Source: Acephala macrosclerotiorum (taxonomy: Eukaryota > Ascomycota > Leotiomycetes > Helotiales > Mollisiaceae). From it: DNA of 64,000 nucleotides. Position numbers and translations under genes: made by a program. The notes below the pieces were generated by a model, which was not told where the DNA came from, made no database searches, and saw only the letters and a list, made by a program, of their open reading frames with translations. This document shows positions 1 through 11,663 of the stretch, piece by piece. The first letter of the stretch is position 1. Each line of letters opens with the position of its first letter. The stretch lies in NCBI GenBank assembly GCA_014904845.1, contig MU119247.1, positions 241,336-305,335 of the forward strand. Direction: 5' to 3'.

Positions 1-2188
1 ATATGGATTTAATCTCCAAGCCAAAAAATGGGGTGTGTGTGCACGTTTCGTTTGTAATGCTACCTGGCTTTCCGTAACTAAAGTTATGTGTAGTTCAGGT
101 TTCCGTTGAGCTCATTTCTAATGTACAATGGAATAAAGAGGCTTTCGATCGGCTAGTGATGAATCCAAGAAAGAAAGAATTGGCTAAGGCGCTGGTCATG
201 ATTCACAACACAACTGACCAGTCAGCTGATATAATGGAAGGAAAGGGAAATAGGCTTATTGTTCTTCTTCCCGGGTTCGTCTTAGTAAATGGTCTTGCAT
301 CGGATTAATCCTTGCATCGACCAGCGCCTTGCTAACTCTGAGAAATATTAGGGGACCTGGGACTGGAAAAACTCTCACGGCTGGTAAGTCCCTAGCCCCT
401 AATCCCGGCCCCCTCCCATTCCGGCCACCTTTTACACCAAAAATAGCGATTTTGATATATTTATAACTTTACCAAAAATTAATATAATTACTTAAAATTT
501 AAAATATTTAAATACTAATTATTACATATAAAAAAACTAAAGCTATTTGGATTACGTAATATTATATAATTAATCTTCGAAAAAAAAAATTGATTTATTA
601 ACAATTTATATACAAATTAAAATCTTAAATAATTTTTGTAAAAATATATATAAAATTATTAAAAAATTTAATATCAATTAATTATTTATATATATTTCAA
701 AATATAAAAAAAAAAATTAACGTTTTATTTATAAATATTAAAATTCATCAAAAAAATTCAAATAACGAAATAAATATATTTCGTTTTTTAAACTTTTTTA
801 ATAAAACTTTTTTTATATAAATAAAATTTTTAATTTTTTTTTATATATTTTAAAATATATATAAATAAATAATTAATATTAAATTTTTTAATAATTTCAT
901 ATATATTTTTATAAAAATTATTTAAAATTTTAATTTGTATATAAATTGTTAATAAATTTTTTTTTTCGAAGATTAATTATATAATATTACGTAATCCAAA
1001 TAGCTTTAGTTTTTTTATATGTAATAATTAGTATTTAAATATTTTAAATTTTAAATTTTAAATAATTTTATTAATTTTTAATAAAATTAAAAATACTTCA
1101 AAATCGCTATTTTTGGTGTAAATGGGTGGCCGGAATGGGGGGGTGGCCGGGATTAGGGGCTAGGGACTTATGTGCTCATCGTCTACATTCAATTTGTGAA
1201 CTGGAATCTCTAACTGACTTGAATTTTAGAAACGTCAGTCGCCCTACAGATCACAGGAATTCTCGAGACTGATGATAAATGTTATAGAATCGCCGAAATC
1301 GCTGAGAAGCCACTTTATCGAGTTACATGTGGTGATATTGGGACAGATGCGGAGGCAGTCGAGACTGTAAGCTGATCTGTCAACGATTACTCCGGCGAGG
1401 CTGCTAACTTCTTCCTAGTATCTTGAAACAGTCTTGTATATTGGCAAGATTTGGGATTGTGGTAATATAACTGGCTGTGCGTAGATTGATAGATACTGAC
1501 ACCCTGAAGTTGTTCTACTTGACGAAGCGGATGTCTTTTTGGAGGAAAGAACAATGGCGGATATGCATCGTAATGCTCTTGTCTCCGGCAAGTCACCATA
1601 AATGTTAGTCAATGGTATTATAACTAATATTTTGGTGAAAGTGTTCCTCCGAGTTCTTGAGTACTGTATGGCGCCCTTTCTCATCAAAGCTGGTAATCTA
1701 CTAACCATTGTATCAATGATCTCGCAGACGATGGAATTTTGATTCTCACATCTAATCGTGTTGGCACATTTGACGAGTCTTTCAAATCCCGTATTCAACT
1801 AGCACTCCATTACCCCTGTCTTACAGAGCCAGAGAGACGCAAGATATGGCGCAACTTCATTCGTATGCTCTCCAAATCAGCAAATTCTGGCTCTGAACAT
1901 TCTCTCCCTTCAACATATTCTGCGAACCCTCGACCTACCTTGACATTGGTTGTCAATGTTGAAGATCGCGAAGACCATCTTGAAGACTTAGCCAAGCATT
2001 CACTGAATGGCCGACAGATCCGGAATGCCGTAACAACAGCAAAGAAGCTAGCCATGTATCTGAAAGAGACGCTGGACTACACCCACTTCGAACGAGTTAT
2101 CGAAGTCAGCGCTACATTCGACCGCTATCTGGAGCAAGCACATGGGCATAGTGATGACCAATGGGCACGCCAAGAAGGTCTTCGATAA
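1..2188 (+). CDS. AAA+ ATPase (BCS1-like/fungal AAA family), 5' end outside window
   Basis: This is the C-terminal part of a fungal AAA+ ATPase. Exons read by eye: <1-49, 99-274, 352-383, 1230-1366, 1419-1461, 1510-1587, 1642-1665 and 1728-2188. Joined, they give a continuous frame with the pre-P-loop segment (EGKGNRLIVLL), Walker A GGPGTGKTLTA (split by an intron just before it), Walker B VVLLDEADVFLEE, sensor-1 ILTSNR and the arginine-finger region SRIQLAL. The intron after Walker A (384-1229) is 846 nt because a MITE lies in it; without the element it would be 62 nt. The intron at 1588-1641 appears to use a GC donor (GCAAGT). Right after the MITE intron about 17 extra residues precede the conserved IAEIAEKPLYR segment; the frame stays open, but this could be an annotation artefact. 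The substrate is unknown. The family assignment is secure; exact splice sites near the MITE are inferred. Confidence 0.85.
387..1168. mobile_element. MITE/foldback element, 782 bp, near-complete palindrome, TA target duplication
   Basis: The two ends are inverted copies: AGTCCCTAGCCCCTAATCCC at the left matches the reverse complement of the right end exactly for 24 bp, then continues with small indels through a GC-rich arm and an AT-rich arm that meets its partner at about 775. Nearly the whole element is therefore one giant, slightly diverged palindrome, about 85-90% A+T inside. The dinucleotide TA at 385-386 and 1169-1170 fits a Tc1/mariner-type TA target duplication. No coding capacity is visible, so it must depend on a transposase elsewhere. 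It lies inside an intron of the AAA ATPase gene, with its left end forming part of the splice donor. Confidence 0.9.
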
Positions 2189-4036
2189 TTTGTAAGGGTC
2201 TCCAAGTCAGACAATGTCAAGTGGTGATTCAGATTCCTATGTAACATAGATGGAAATTTAATGTAGAGAGATGGGAAGGAAGACGGCGTTAGAATTGCGC
2301 ATGTTAGGTGGGGCAGTCTGAGAGGGAATTTGGGTTGAGAAAGCCGTTTATCGAGCCCCATGATCTTTATAATTATGTTCTTTTAGTTAAAGGAATGGTT
2401 GAAGGTGAAGTTGAAGTGAAAATTTAGACCTCGTTGATGGAGTTGAGATCAAAAGTTCTTTTGAGCAGGTCAACTGTGACAACGACCGCGCCGCCACCGA
2501 ACAGATTGAATTTCCTTTTCACGTCTGCTACCTCGTTGCGGTTCTTTGATATGGAATGTCAGTGCCAGGGGATATTGCGCTTTTAGAATCAACCACCCTG
2601 ACTTTGACAGGCAGCTTTTATGAAAAACGGCAACAGTTGGAGAAATTTTTGCCGCCTCGTCGCTTTCAAGTCCGCTTCAACTCGACCAGACGTTCGTCGA
2701 ATCCCGCGCGCCATCAAGTTCAATGAGGCAAAGTTCTGCCGATCGACTGCGAATTTCCGGTTCTAGACTCTGAATTCAAAACTCCAAATGTCTTCCCAGA
2801 AAAAGCAAGCTCCATCCCGCGCAACCACACGACAGAAACAATCCTTAAAAGAAAAATCAAGAGATCCCGCCAGAAGTCAAAATTGTATGCCAAAGCACCA
2901 CTGCATCACCACCAATCCTTTATATGACGACGCGCGAAGAAAGCTGACTCGGTGAAAGACGTCTTGGCAAGGGTTGGAAGATTATTTTAGTTGTGTGTAA
3001 ATTCATATCGGGGGCGATTTCGGGGAGAGACTTTGTCCATATGCGTGTTCTTAAGGTTGGAAGTGCCCATATTGCTAGAAAGAGATGTTCAATCTTTACT
3101 TCAATGTTATCAGTTTTAGGTCTTGGTTCGGAAATTCTTTGAATTTTTTGGAGTAAACTTATAGACTGCGAGATTGCCACGATATATGGGATTCTATGAA
3201 ATAGCCTCGGATGCTGCCTAATCTTCATAATTCGCGTGGGCAAACCAAGATCAGTAGCCCTCTGCTCACAGCCTTGGTGAGATTCTTGGGGGCGAAAGAT
3301 TGATTGCATCTTGACGGCATGATGATTCGATCGATTACGGTCACAAGGGGCGAGCGTGCTGCACCTCTCACCTCTTCACCGAGTCGCCTCTCATCCACTT
3401 ATTCGCAGGTTGAGTACAAGAGGGGCTCTGTAGCATCCTGCAGTTGTCGATTTGTTGCAGGGCACAAAGTATAGGCGATGATGCCTGTTGATGAAAAAGA
3501 GAAGAATGTTGAGAGGAGAAGGTGCGGGCTACGTCTTCCGGGAAGCTTTCTAAACTGGCCCGGTGTCCCAATATCAGCGTCCCATCGCGACACACAAGGG
3601 AGACATCAAGGCGGTCGTGGGCTTCTCAACTATGCAATAGTAAAGAGATCGGTATTGCCTAGTCAGAATATGACAATACGTAGACACAGCCAGCCCAGTG
3701 ACTCGGGACATACTATCTAGGTACAATCTCAGACCAGGCTCGTAACTTGTTAAAAAGACCTTGTTGGAGACGAGGCTAACTTACTCATTCAAGCCCAAAC
3801 CATGACTGGAGAAACCAGGCTGAATGTTTTGAATTCTGGAATTGGACTCAGAGGGAGTGAACAAATTAGCGCCTGATCTAACATTCAGGGCCCAAAGTTC
3901 GTATATCGAAGAGCCGCAACCTATAGCAACTCTAGTTGATTCATTTCCGTTGCTAACTTGCGTATGAGTATCGAAATCATATTCATGAACATCTTACTCG
4001 TTCACCAAGTTTCTGCCTGTAAAAAACTTTTCATGA
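2189..4036. other. Intergenic, no confident gene
   Basis: This holds the 3' flank of the ATPase gene and sequence without a long frame. Two weak coding hints were seen. A minus-strand stretch at about 2429-2545 is open up to a TAA stop and reads NRNEVADVKRKFNLFGGG near its start. On the plus strand an ATG at 2788 opens a Lys/Arg/Ser-rich frame (MSSQKKQAPSRATTRQK), followed by a possible GTATGC donor. Neither could be joined to a convincing gene. Confidence 0.3.
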
Positions 4037-4353
4037 CATGAATTTCTCTCCCTTCATCACCCAAACCAGTGCAAAACACCAAACAAAACTTTACTTAACC
4101 ACAATACTCTCCAACCAAACTCAAAAAACGTGTCCGGACCCTACTCTCGACCTCGCTCACCAAAACACTACCGGATCTGCTGCAAGGTGAGCGCCACTAC
4201 CAACCTCTAACCAAACATCTTCAACTTCATCATTCGTCTACGTTGGTTAAAAGGACAATGAAATAGTGTTTTTCGGAGAACGCTTGGGTGTTTGATGACT
4301 GCGATCGGTGTTATAATACGAGATGCGGTTACTGCTCGGAACACTGGCGTTAA
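4037..4353 (+). CDS. Possible small Cys-rich (zinc-binding-like) protein, 3' exons only
   Basis: An open frame up to 4186 ends in ...HYRICCK at a GTGAGC donor. If the intron 4187-4266 is removed, phase 0 joins it to a cysteine-rich exon, 4267-4353, reading CFSENAWVFDDCDRC and CGYCSEHWR before TAA. The combined CCxC...CxxC...CGxC spacing with flanking aromatic residues resembles short zinc-ribbon-like tails of fungal hypothetical proteins. No in-frame ATG was found upstream, so the start is unknown. The CA-rich leader before it looks like a fungal 5' UTR, which would place the start inside this stretch or in an earlier exon. It could also be chance. Confidence 0.3.
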
Positions 4354-4657
4354 CAACATCGCAGACTAGGACATGTGGAAGGAAGGAATTTGAAGGTGAG
4401 GCCGAGAGAGGCAAAAACAATGAAGTCAGCGTGACGTTCGATGTCGAAGGTTTCGTGCCGAGAGGGATTTGTACAGAAAACCAGAACAAGAAATGCCAAA
4501 TCTTCCTAAAACTCACTAGAGACTTGAGAAACTTGATTTATGTCAATAACAAAAAATGAAAAATGCAACACAATCACCGATCAAGCGATGGACTACCGCA
4601 TAAGCATCCAACAATACATTTGAACATATTGCTCGGCTCCTCTAGTTCAAAATCCTG

Positions 4658-7600
4658 TTACACCTCCTTCCCCGCACAAACCGGACATCCATCCCTAATC
4701 TTATCCCTCAGCAGCCTCGCATGCGTAACCTTCGCCCCAACACTATGAGTACTCCTCCATTGCCCATCCTCATCCAGATCCACATCCGGCGGCGTCGCCG
4801 GCCTGTCCTCATTCTCAAAGTTCAACAAATGACTTAGATGGAAAACATGTCCACAAGCAAAGCCCACTAAAGTCTCCGTCTCGTGATCCGAGAATGCTTC
4901 ATGACAGCCAACGCAATGGCCTGGCTCGGGAGGTGGGTGTTTAAGGGTGTGGTTGGTGAAATCTTTCGCGACTTCGGAGGCAGCGGTACCGTCTGTGTTG
5001 GTGGGGATGTCGGAGGATTCGACGTCGACGTGATCGTCTTCCTTGTGGACGACGTCGAATTTGACGCCTTTGCGCTGTCCGGAGCGCAGGGTATTCTGAG
5101 CTAGGGCTACTTCGCCTCGAAGGACTCGGGCAACGCCATAGCTGATACTGTGCTGGATTTCATATTCTTTGATCATGCGACTCAATCCCTCTCTTAAGCC
5201 CTCGATCTCAAGACCCTCGGGAATGCGGCGCACGAGAGTGATTGGGTTGATGGCTGTGCCAACTTCTTCGAGGAGTCCGCGAATGAAACGAGGTTTGTCC
5301 ATGGAATAGTTCAGAAGGTCTTCCCAGAGGTCAGTGTCGTCTTGTTCTTTAGCGAAAGCGATGGCTTGGGAGACATCAGCTAAGCGGTCAATGATGAGGT
5401 ACAGGGCTCGTTTCGTTTGGCCTGTTTTGGAGTAGAGGTAAACGAGTTCAGTGATGTAGTCTCGTTCTTCACATTCCTGAGTTGCCTAGACATGGATGAG
5501 CACGTGAATGATGTTCAAGCAGTGAACATACCTTTTCGAATGTGTAGAACGTGGATGTTTTGAGGAATTCCATCAACAAATCTCGATCATAAAGCGCAAA
5601 GAGGTGGACTGCAAGGTCTGCAAACTCATCAACAAGTGCTTGACTCTCTGCAATAAGTCTGTCGCGATTCTCTCCTTGATGTTCTTCGATGCCATCGCCT
5701 CGCCACAAAGAGCTAACATAGAAGAACATGTACAGAATCATATCCTTCTCATCTAGTTGGTTCACGACAGCTTGAGGGCTAACGAGGCCATGCTGTGCCT
5801 CATTAACAAGAAGGGAGATTGCCTCGGACGTCAACTCGCGAAGTTCCTCTGTTGATGCTGTCCGTTTCTGCTCGTGCGATACTCGAAGCATGATGAGGCC
5901 AGGAATATCATCAGCGACGGCATCTACCAGATGATAGTCCTTGATCAGGGACATCGCAGTATCCGCATCCTGTAGGCGAATATAGCACTTCAACGCCTCT
6001 CGAGGTCGCCCACCAACCACATGAAGCTTGCCCAAGCTCTCCATGACGATGCGCCAATCGCGGCCCACGACACCATCCTCGACACTGTCCTCGCGAACAT
6101 CTCGGTATTTAAGCTGATTTTCGAGCACTGTTGTCACACTCTTGATATCAAATAAATCGGGTGACCATTGGTCAAGAAGCTCTCGTACTCTCGGTCGATT
6201 ACGAGCAATGTAATGACCTAGGATGACTTCATAGATTTCTGATTTCAAAGGTGGTCGCATCTGTGTTGTTGGAATGTAGTTGGTGATCTCGTCGAACTTG
6301 CTGGCCCCGACAAATGTGTAGACATATTCTTCCCACTGTTGTGGGGTTCCTAAAACCTTTCCACAAACCTTACCAGCAGCCACCCAGTCATCTGCCTTGA
6401 TCAATTGCTGGATCCAGAGCTCACCAACACGACGCTTCTCTTTCTCGACAGCAGAGTTAATCAACTTGCTAGCAGAGTCGACCGTCGATGTTCCGTCATC
6501 ATAAAAATCATCGCTGCTTGCTTGAGCTCGATCAGGCGTAGCAGGACCAATCTCAGCAAGCTTTTCGGGAGAAGAAGATATCACCTCAGGATGATTGTCG
6601 ATCAATTCCCATGCTTCTTGATACCTCTCTTGTTCCAGAAGCCATGTCAAATGATCTGCAAGATCTCTTTTTGTGGCTAGGATGCAATCGTATGGACTCT
6701 GAATGAAAATCTTAATTCCTTGTGCAGAAAGATGCGGATGAAGGGGAGCCGGAGTTCGTTGTCCAGGCCTCGTTCTGGCGCTGCTCGCCAGACTTCCCCC
6801 TCCTTGTCGATTCGAATTGCCACTACCATTACTGCGAGTACTAGCAGCTGAGCTGAGGAGAGCCGTCGCATTAATTGTTGAGTTCCACATGCCACTGCCC
6901 ATAGCAGTCAGAGTCTCCAACGTACCGCGAGAGCTGTGACGAGTTTCAACCTTTCTGGGTGCAGGCAACACTCCCAGATGGTAATCTATCGCAGACAATC
7001 TCTCGAACCGGCTGACGGTCAAAGTGTCGGTATCAACTTCTTGAGAAGTGTTTAGATCAATGAGTCGAAGCTCAGGCGAAAGAGCATTTTGCCGCCGCCG
7101 TATGCCACCTTGGGGTTCACTGCTGCTTGTCGAAGCGATTGAAGCTTTGGCCTTGTGCTTCTTAGGGGGCTTCTTCTCTTGCTCTTCCTCATCATCTTCC
7201 GGCGTAACATAAGCAAGTACAAGAAGCAATGTTGGGGTATATAATGACAATCCAGAAATAATGCAATCAACACGTAAACTTGAGATATCAGCGGGGTTCG
7301 AGAACGGGGAAGGTTTGCATACATTTTGATGATCTCAGGGAATCCAACCGATCGTTCTCCGACATTCTTACCAACGCCAACGCCACCTGGATGCACGTTG
7401 ATGATCCAAATGGTGCCTCCCCACCCCACGAGCAGCTTTTCAATTCGCATATTGCTCTTTGAAACTTGCTGTCTCAATCTAGTAGCGGCTGGCGACGAGA
7501 TGCCTGACTCGCGAGCCTTATCATCCTCGTCGGTCTCAAGACTCTTCTCATCAATCCACTCCACGCGACCCTTCCATACGGCAGCCATTTCTTCCCAGCC

Positions 7601-8681
7601 ATCATCTTGTGGGCGATCGATATGACCGATTCTCTTCCACGCCGAGTCGGAATCTGCGCTCTCCAGATTCAGATTTGATCGCATGATCTTGACCCCATGT
7701 TCATTTATCCAGGCAACATATCTCCCAGTTAAAGACCATTTGATGGTGCTGATGGTACCTTCGCCAGAGTGAAGGATTGTATCCTTCCCAGCATTGCTAC
7801 TCAGACCAATCGTCCCTAGCCATCCAGATGCAGTTGCTGCCGCAGTTCCAGTTGTTGTGGATGTGGAGTTTGTGCCTGCTCGTCCACCTACTGTGAGAAC
7901 TAAATTTCCAGCCAGACCCCCAGAGATGTATGCCCTATCGTTCTTATAGTCCGGCGACAGAGCAACAGCCTGAACAGGTCTTGCAAAGTTCCGAAGCTGG
8001 ACATCCTTCACATCCACCAGTGAAGCCACACAGACATTGCCATCGATCGAAGCGGTCGCGATGTATATAGCATTCGACGGGGTATTTGGAACGACTTGTG
8101 CTTGTGGGGTTCGAGGCGACTGTTTCGAAGATGTTGAGGCGATAGTAGGTGTTCTTTGTGGCACCATGACTTGTGATGCTACTCGAGTGACTCCTTCAGG
8201 AACACCGTTGGGAAGAGGTGGGGGAAACGGCGATATCGAGATGGCAGAGACGGACGCTGTATGAGCATGGTAGACTCGGAGGGGCTGGAATGATGGCAGC
8301 GACAGTACATGCTATGCCATAGTTAGCAGATGCAAGACGTCAAGTCTGGAGCAGCTTACAATATTTCCGTTATGTGTCCCAATGATCTGCCCGAAGTCAA
8401 CATTTTGATGTGGAATGAATTATACAAATCCTTACCATCTTATCACCAGCGACTAGAAATGTACTCGTCGCATCTCCATTTCGATACACAGGTCCCAGAT
8501 GAGTGGTCAGTCGTGCGTATTTCAGCTTGGGCTCGTCCTCGGGCTCGTCCTCGTCGTCCTCTGCTTCACTCTCCTCGCTATCTTCCTCTTCTTCCTCGTC
8601 CACAGCATCTCCCTCAACGCGATTCTCTTCTCCATCCTTCGTAATTTTCGTATCGCCTTGGTCCTCGTCGCCCTCAGCCAT
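4658..8681 (-). CDS. VPS41: Vacuolar protein sorting protein 41, HOPS complex subunit
   Basis: Five exons (8436-8681, 8360-8386, 7323-8311, 5532-7278, 4658-5485) give a 1278-residue protein. The order is an acidic N-terminus, the Vps41 signature KYARLTTHLGPVYRNGD, a WD40-type propeller over roughly the first 450 residues (including GTHNGNIHVLSLPSF and DCIISGLSLYTPTLLLVLAYV), a Ser/Pro-rich low-complexity insert, a long clathrin-heavy-chain-repeat alpha-solenoid and a C-terminal RING-H2-like domain (CVGCHEAF, CGHVFHLSHLL, CPVC). Vps41 is a subunit of HOPS, which tethers late endosomes, AP-3 vesicles and autophagosomes to the vacuole. The 27-nt second exon is unusually small, but frame and splice sites agree. 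Transcription starts divergently from the DUF155 gene. The frame is intact; function comes from family knowledge. Confidence 0.93.
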
Positions 8682-8912
8682 GTCGGCGTGCTGTTCTGAT
8701 CACATCTGGTGTTGTTGTCCAGGGTAGCTCCATCATCGACGTCAACTGGAGCTGCAGCTTAGCCGAGCCTGCATGCTGATCTCGGCAGGCATCATCGCCG
8801 TTTGCTCAGGGCAGAGAAAAATGTTTATTAATCACAATGGACATTCTAACACGACACAACGACACCACACTTCTAGATTTCTAGATTTGTTCCGGGACCT
8901 TCCCCAAATATC
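8682..8912. promoter_or_regulatory. Shared 231-bp divergent promoter
   Basis: This short spacer separates the start codons of VPS41 (minus) and the DUF155 gene (plus), so it must hold both core promoters. A CT/CA-rich run leads into the plus-strand start. No single factor-binding site could be assigned. Confidence 0.5.
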
Positions 8913-10199
8913 ATGCAGAGCTTCACGCGACAGCTAGCATGCCCTGCAGCAAGACGATGCCTGAATAATGGTGCTGCGCGCCCCCAGCCGTTCCGGTACA
9001 TCCACGCCACAGCTGCTGCTCAAGCACCACGAAAGCGGAATTTCTTCTCGTCGAATGCCACCCTACAGGCAGAAGCTGCGAATACAGATGCAGTGGCAGA
9101 TCAGCCGCCTGCGCAGAAACGAAAACCTCTACGTGCGCCAGCTGGGAAGACATCGCTGAGAAGAGTCGCAGTGGAGGCGCAAAGATCAAGGGAGAGCACA
9201 CAGCGACGGAAAGATGTCGTGTCGGAGAGTGAAGGGGGCAATAGGGTCACGGCGATATCAGTGGCAGACCAATTCGACATGGATGCGGTGATACGGATTC
9301 TGCGGTCTCACGGCTTCTCAATTGACCCCGATGAGACGGGTTTCGAATCAGATCAGGTCATACACACAAGAGGTGTCAACAATGGGGATATCTTCGTCTT
9401 TCCCTCTGGATCATTGGTGGCATGGTCGTTACCGGAAGATGTAGTATCGGATCTGGCGACCAAGACTCTGCTACCAGCAGCCATCAACCCTCACATGGAC
9501 CAGATAGAGATTGAAAATCTGGAATATACAGAGGACATCAAAAAGGAGAGCAGCAGTATCAAGGGAGACGTCATCCTGTTAGGAACCAAGAAGCCCTTCC
9601 ATTCCGACCGGCAGTCAGAGTAAGCGTTTCAAGCTCCTCGAGGGCATATACTGGGATACTGATTTAATTATAGCTCTCAAGTTGACACGACATTGGCAAA
9701 AATTGCCTTCTCTTCGGGCTTGGCTAGGTCGACAAAGCTTGCGGTGCTCGAAACCATGCTTGGCAAATACTTCGAGTCTATGCGGACCATTCCGACGACA
9801 CTTTCTCGCGGCTTGAAATTACCGTTCGATCGAAGCTTCATGCTGCAGAAGACAGGCGAATTGCTCGAATTGAGAGCGCAATTGAACCACTACTCCGAGC
9901 TCACGGACTCGTTGCCCGACTTATTCTGGGACAGTAAACACGAATTGGGACTGGAAGGATATTATGATCAGGTTGGTAGAGCTCTTGACGTGGGTGTACG
10001 AATCAAGACTTTGAACGAGAAGATGGATTATGCACAGGAGATCTCGACCATCTTACGACAGACATTGAGCGAGAAGCACAGCATTCATCTAGAGTGGATC
10101 ATTATCATCCTCATTGCGGTCGAGGTATGCTTTGGAATTCGGCATATCTGGAAAGACATGAAGGAGGATCAAGAAAAGGAACAGAAAGAGAAATCATGA
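8913..10199 (+). CDS. Mitochondrial DUF155 / RMND1-type protein (Mrx10-like)
   Basis: Two exons (8913-9619 and 9674-10199; GTAAGC...TATAG intron) encode 410 residues. The N-terminus is rich in Arg, Ala and Ser without acids (MQSFTRQLACPAARRC), as in a mitochondrial presequence. A basic linker follows, then the DUF155 core, recognisable from DQFDMDAVIRILRSHGF, GDIFVFPSGSLVAWSL and, in exon 2, IAFSSGLARSTKLAVLE. One hydrophobic helix near the C-terminus (LEWIIIILIAVEVCFGI) and a charged tail match the membrane anchor of the family. Homologues (human RMND1, yeast Mrx10) sit in the mitochondrial inner membrane and support mitoribosome function. The start follows a pyrimidine-rich leader. Orthology to Mrx10 rather than to another DUF155 paralogue rests on the presequence. 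Confidence 0.85.
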
Positions 10200-11663
10200 C
10201 GGATTGGTTCTGCTCTCACACCTCTCTCGGCGTCTGGAAAATTGGCATTGATAGTGGCGTTTGTGCAGAAGGTATAGGATACCCCACTCCATCACGGTGA
10301 TGGTACTCGATCTGAAGAGGTCCGAAGCTATTGTACAGATCCGGCCAGCTCAGACGAAGCTACAATATGAAATTGTGCTTGGCATTCCCCACATCCGTTT
10401 CAAGCTTTCATGTGGTCCAAATATCTGGTTCCAACCTGTAGGACTGTGCAGTGGGCTTGGCTCTCTCGTGCATTAGCCCCAATGGTCTGGTAGTATTAGT
10501 ATTCGCTCGTTGCTAACATGACCAAATAACGGCGGATTCCCGATACCGAATAGACTCCTTGCAAGTTCTCGCTCGTCTGTTCTCGAACCCAGCTCGGCGG
10601 GAGATTTGCGCTGTCAAACCATTCAGCAACTTTTAGGCCTGCCGGTCTCAGCTGCCGCGGGTATTCGAGGCGAGGTAAATTTGACCCGCATAGAGCTAGG
10701 CCTGATTGCCCACTCTTCACACGGTACTTCCCTGATCTCCACCGCGGCAGGTGGTTTACTAGTACTGGATATTTTCCGGAGAATCTTGGCGGTTTTTCCC
10801 GAAGAAGGGACATCGACTGGCCAATACCCGCGCGTTCAAGATTCGGTTCATGCATTTGCATGGCGAGCATGTCGTCCTTGATTGAGAGCTGCATCCACAA
10901 CAATATACATGCGCCAAGATGAGGAGGTAGTATACTCGATCCTTTAAGCCGGAAGACATCAGAAAGTTCCTTGGTCATTCCTTCTATAGCGTTGAAGTCA
11001 TGTTGTGTAGAATTACAGTCGTTTGCAGCGAACGGAGTCTGAAATCATCAGCTCAGCACCATGGGGTGTGCACCTGTACGCCAAGGCGACGCATCAGATA
11101 AAGTTAAGGTTCAAAATAGTTCTTGAATGTCAGAGTCCAGACCGAACTTCCAAGCCACACCCGTTCGTCTCCTAACGCGGGGTGAAGCGAAATGGTTCCC
11201 CTCGTTTTCCTCCTCTTTTCCAATTTCTCCCTAGCTCCCGTCTTATTCATGACCATCCACGCTTACAAACTCAAGCCCAGCCGCTGGTACCTTTACTGCT
11301 TACAGAAGTCTAGAGCCTAGAAAATACCCTCTCATTTGTTGGTCGCGTTCGTATCGTACCAAGATGCGCGAGAAGTCTTATCGAGTACCAAGATATCTCT
11401 TGGCCCATTTGGTCATGACTGCAGATGAAACGCTAGCAAAGCATGCTTGGCTCTACTGGCATGCATGGGCCTGGGGAGGTGAGATCTACACTTGCTCCCT
11501 AGCCCTCAGCACTTTCCCGCCTCCTGCACCCCAAATCAAAGTCTGTGTCTGTATATGTATTCAGACCTCCTCGGCATCCTTCTCTTGATCAAGCATCTCT
11601 CATCCTTCTCTTCCACTAGAGCATCACTTTCTCTCCCAATTCTCTCATCCTACACTGCCCATC
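10200..11663. other. Intergenic; promoter region of the MFS gene
   Basis: The last 60-100 bp before the permease are strongly C+T-rich (ctctctcccaattctctcat), typical of a fungal transcription start region. A 160-codon frame on the minus strand (10496-10978) shows no recognisable motif and no intron signals and was not called. Confidence 0.4.

Noticed and set aside
2429..2545. Minus-strand exon-like stretch (NRNEVADVKRKFNLFGGG near its start)
   Set aside because: Looks coding, but no upstream exon joins in phase and no family was recognised; kept only as a note in the intergenic entry.
4883..5104. Plus-strand frame inside the VPS41 RING exon
   Set aside because: Antisense shadow of a well-supported coding exon.
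10496..10978. 160-codon open frame on the minus strand
   Set aside because: No recognisable motif, no start context, no introns, and odd composition; a chance frame of this length is plausible in this base composition.
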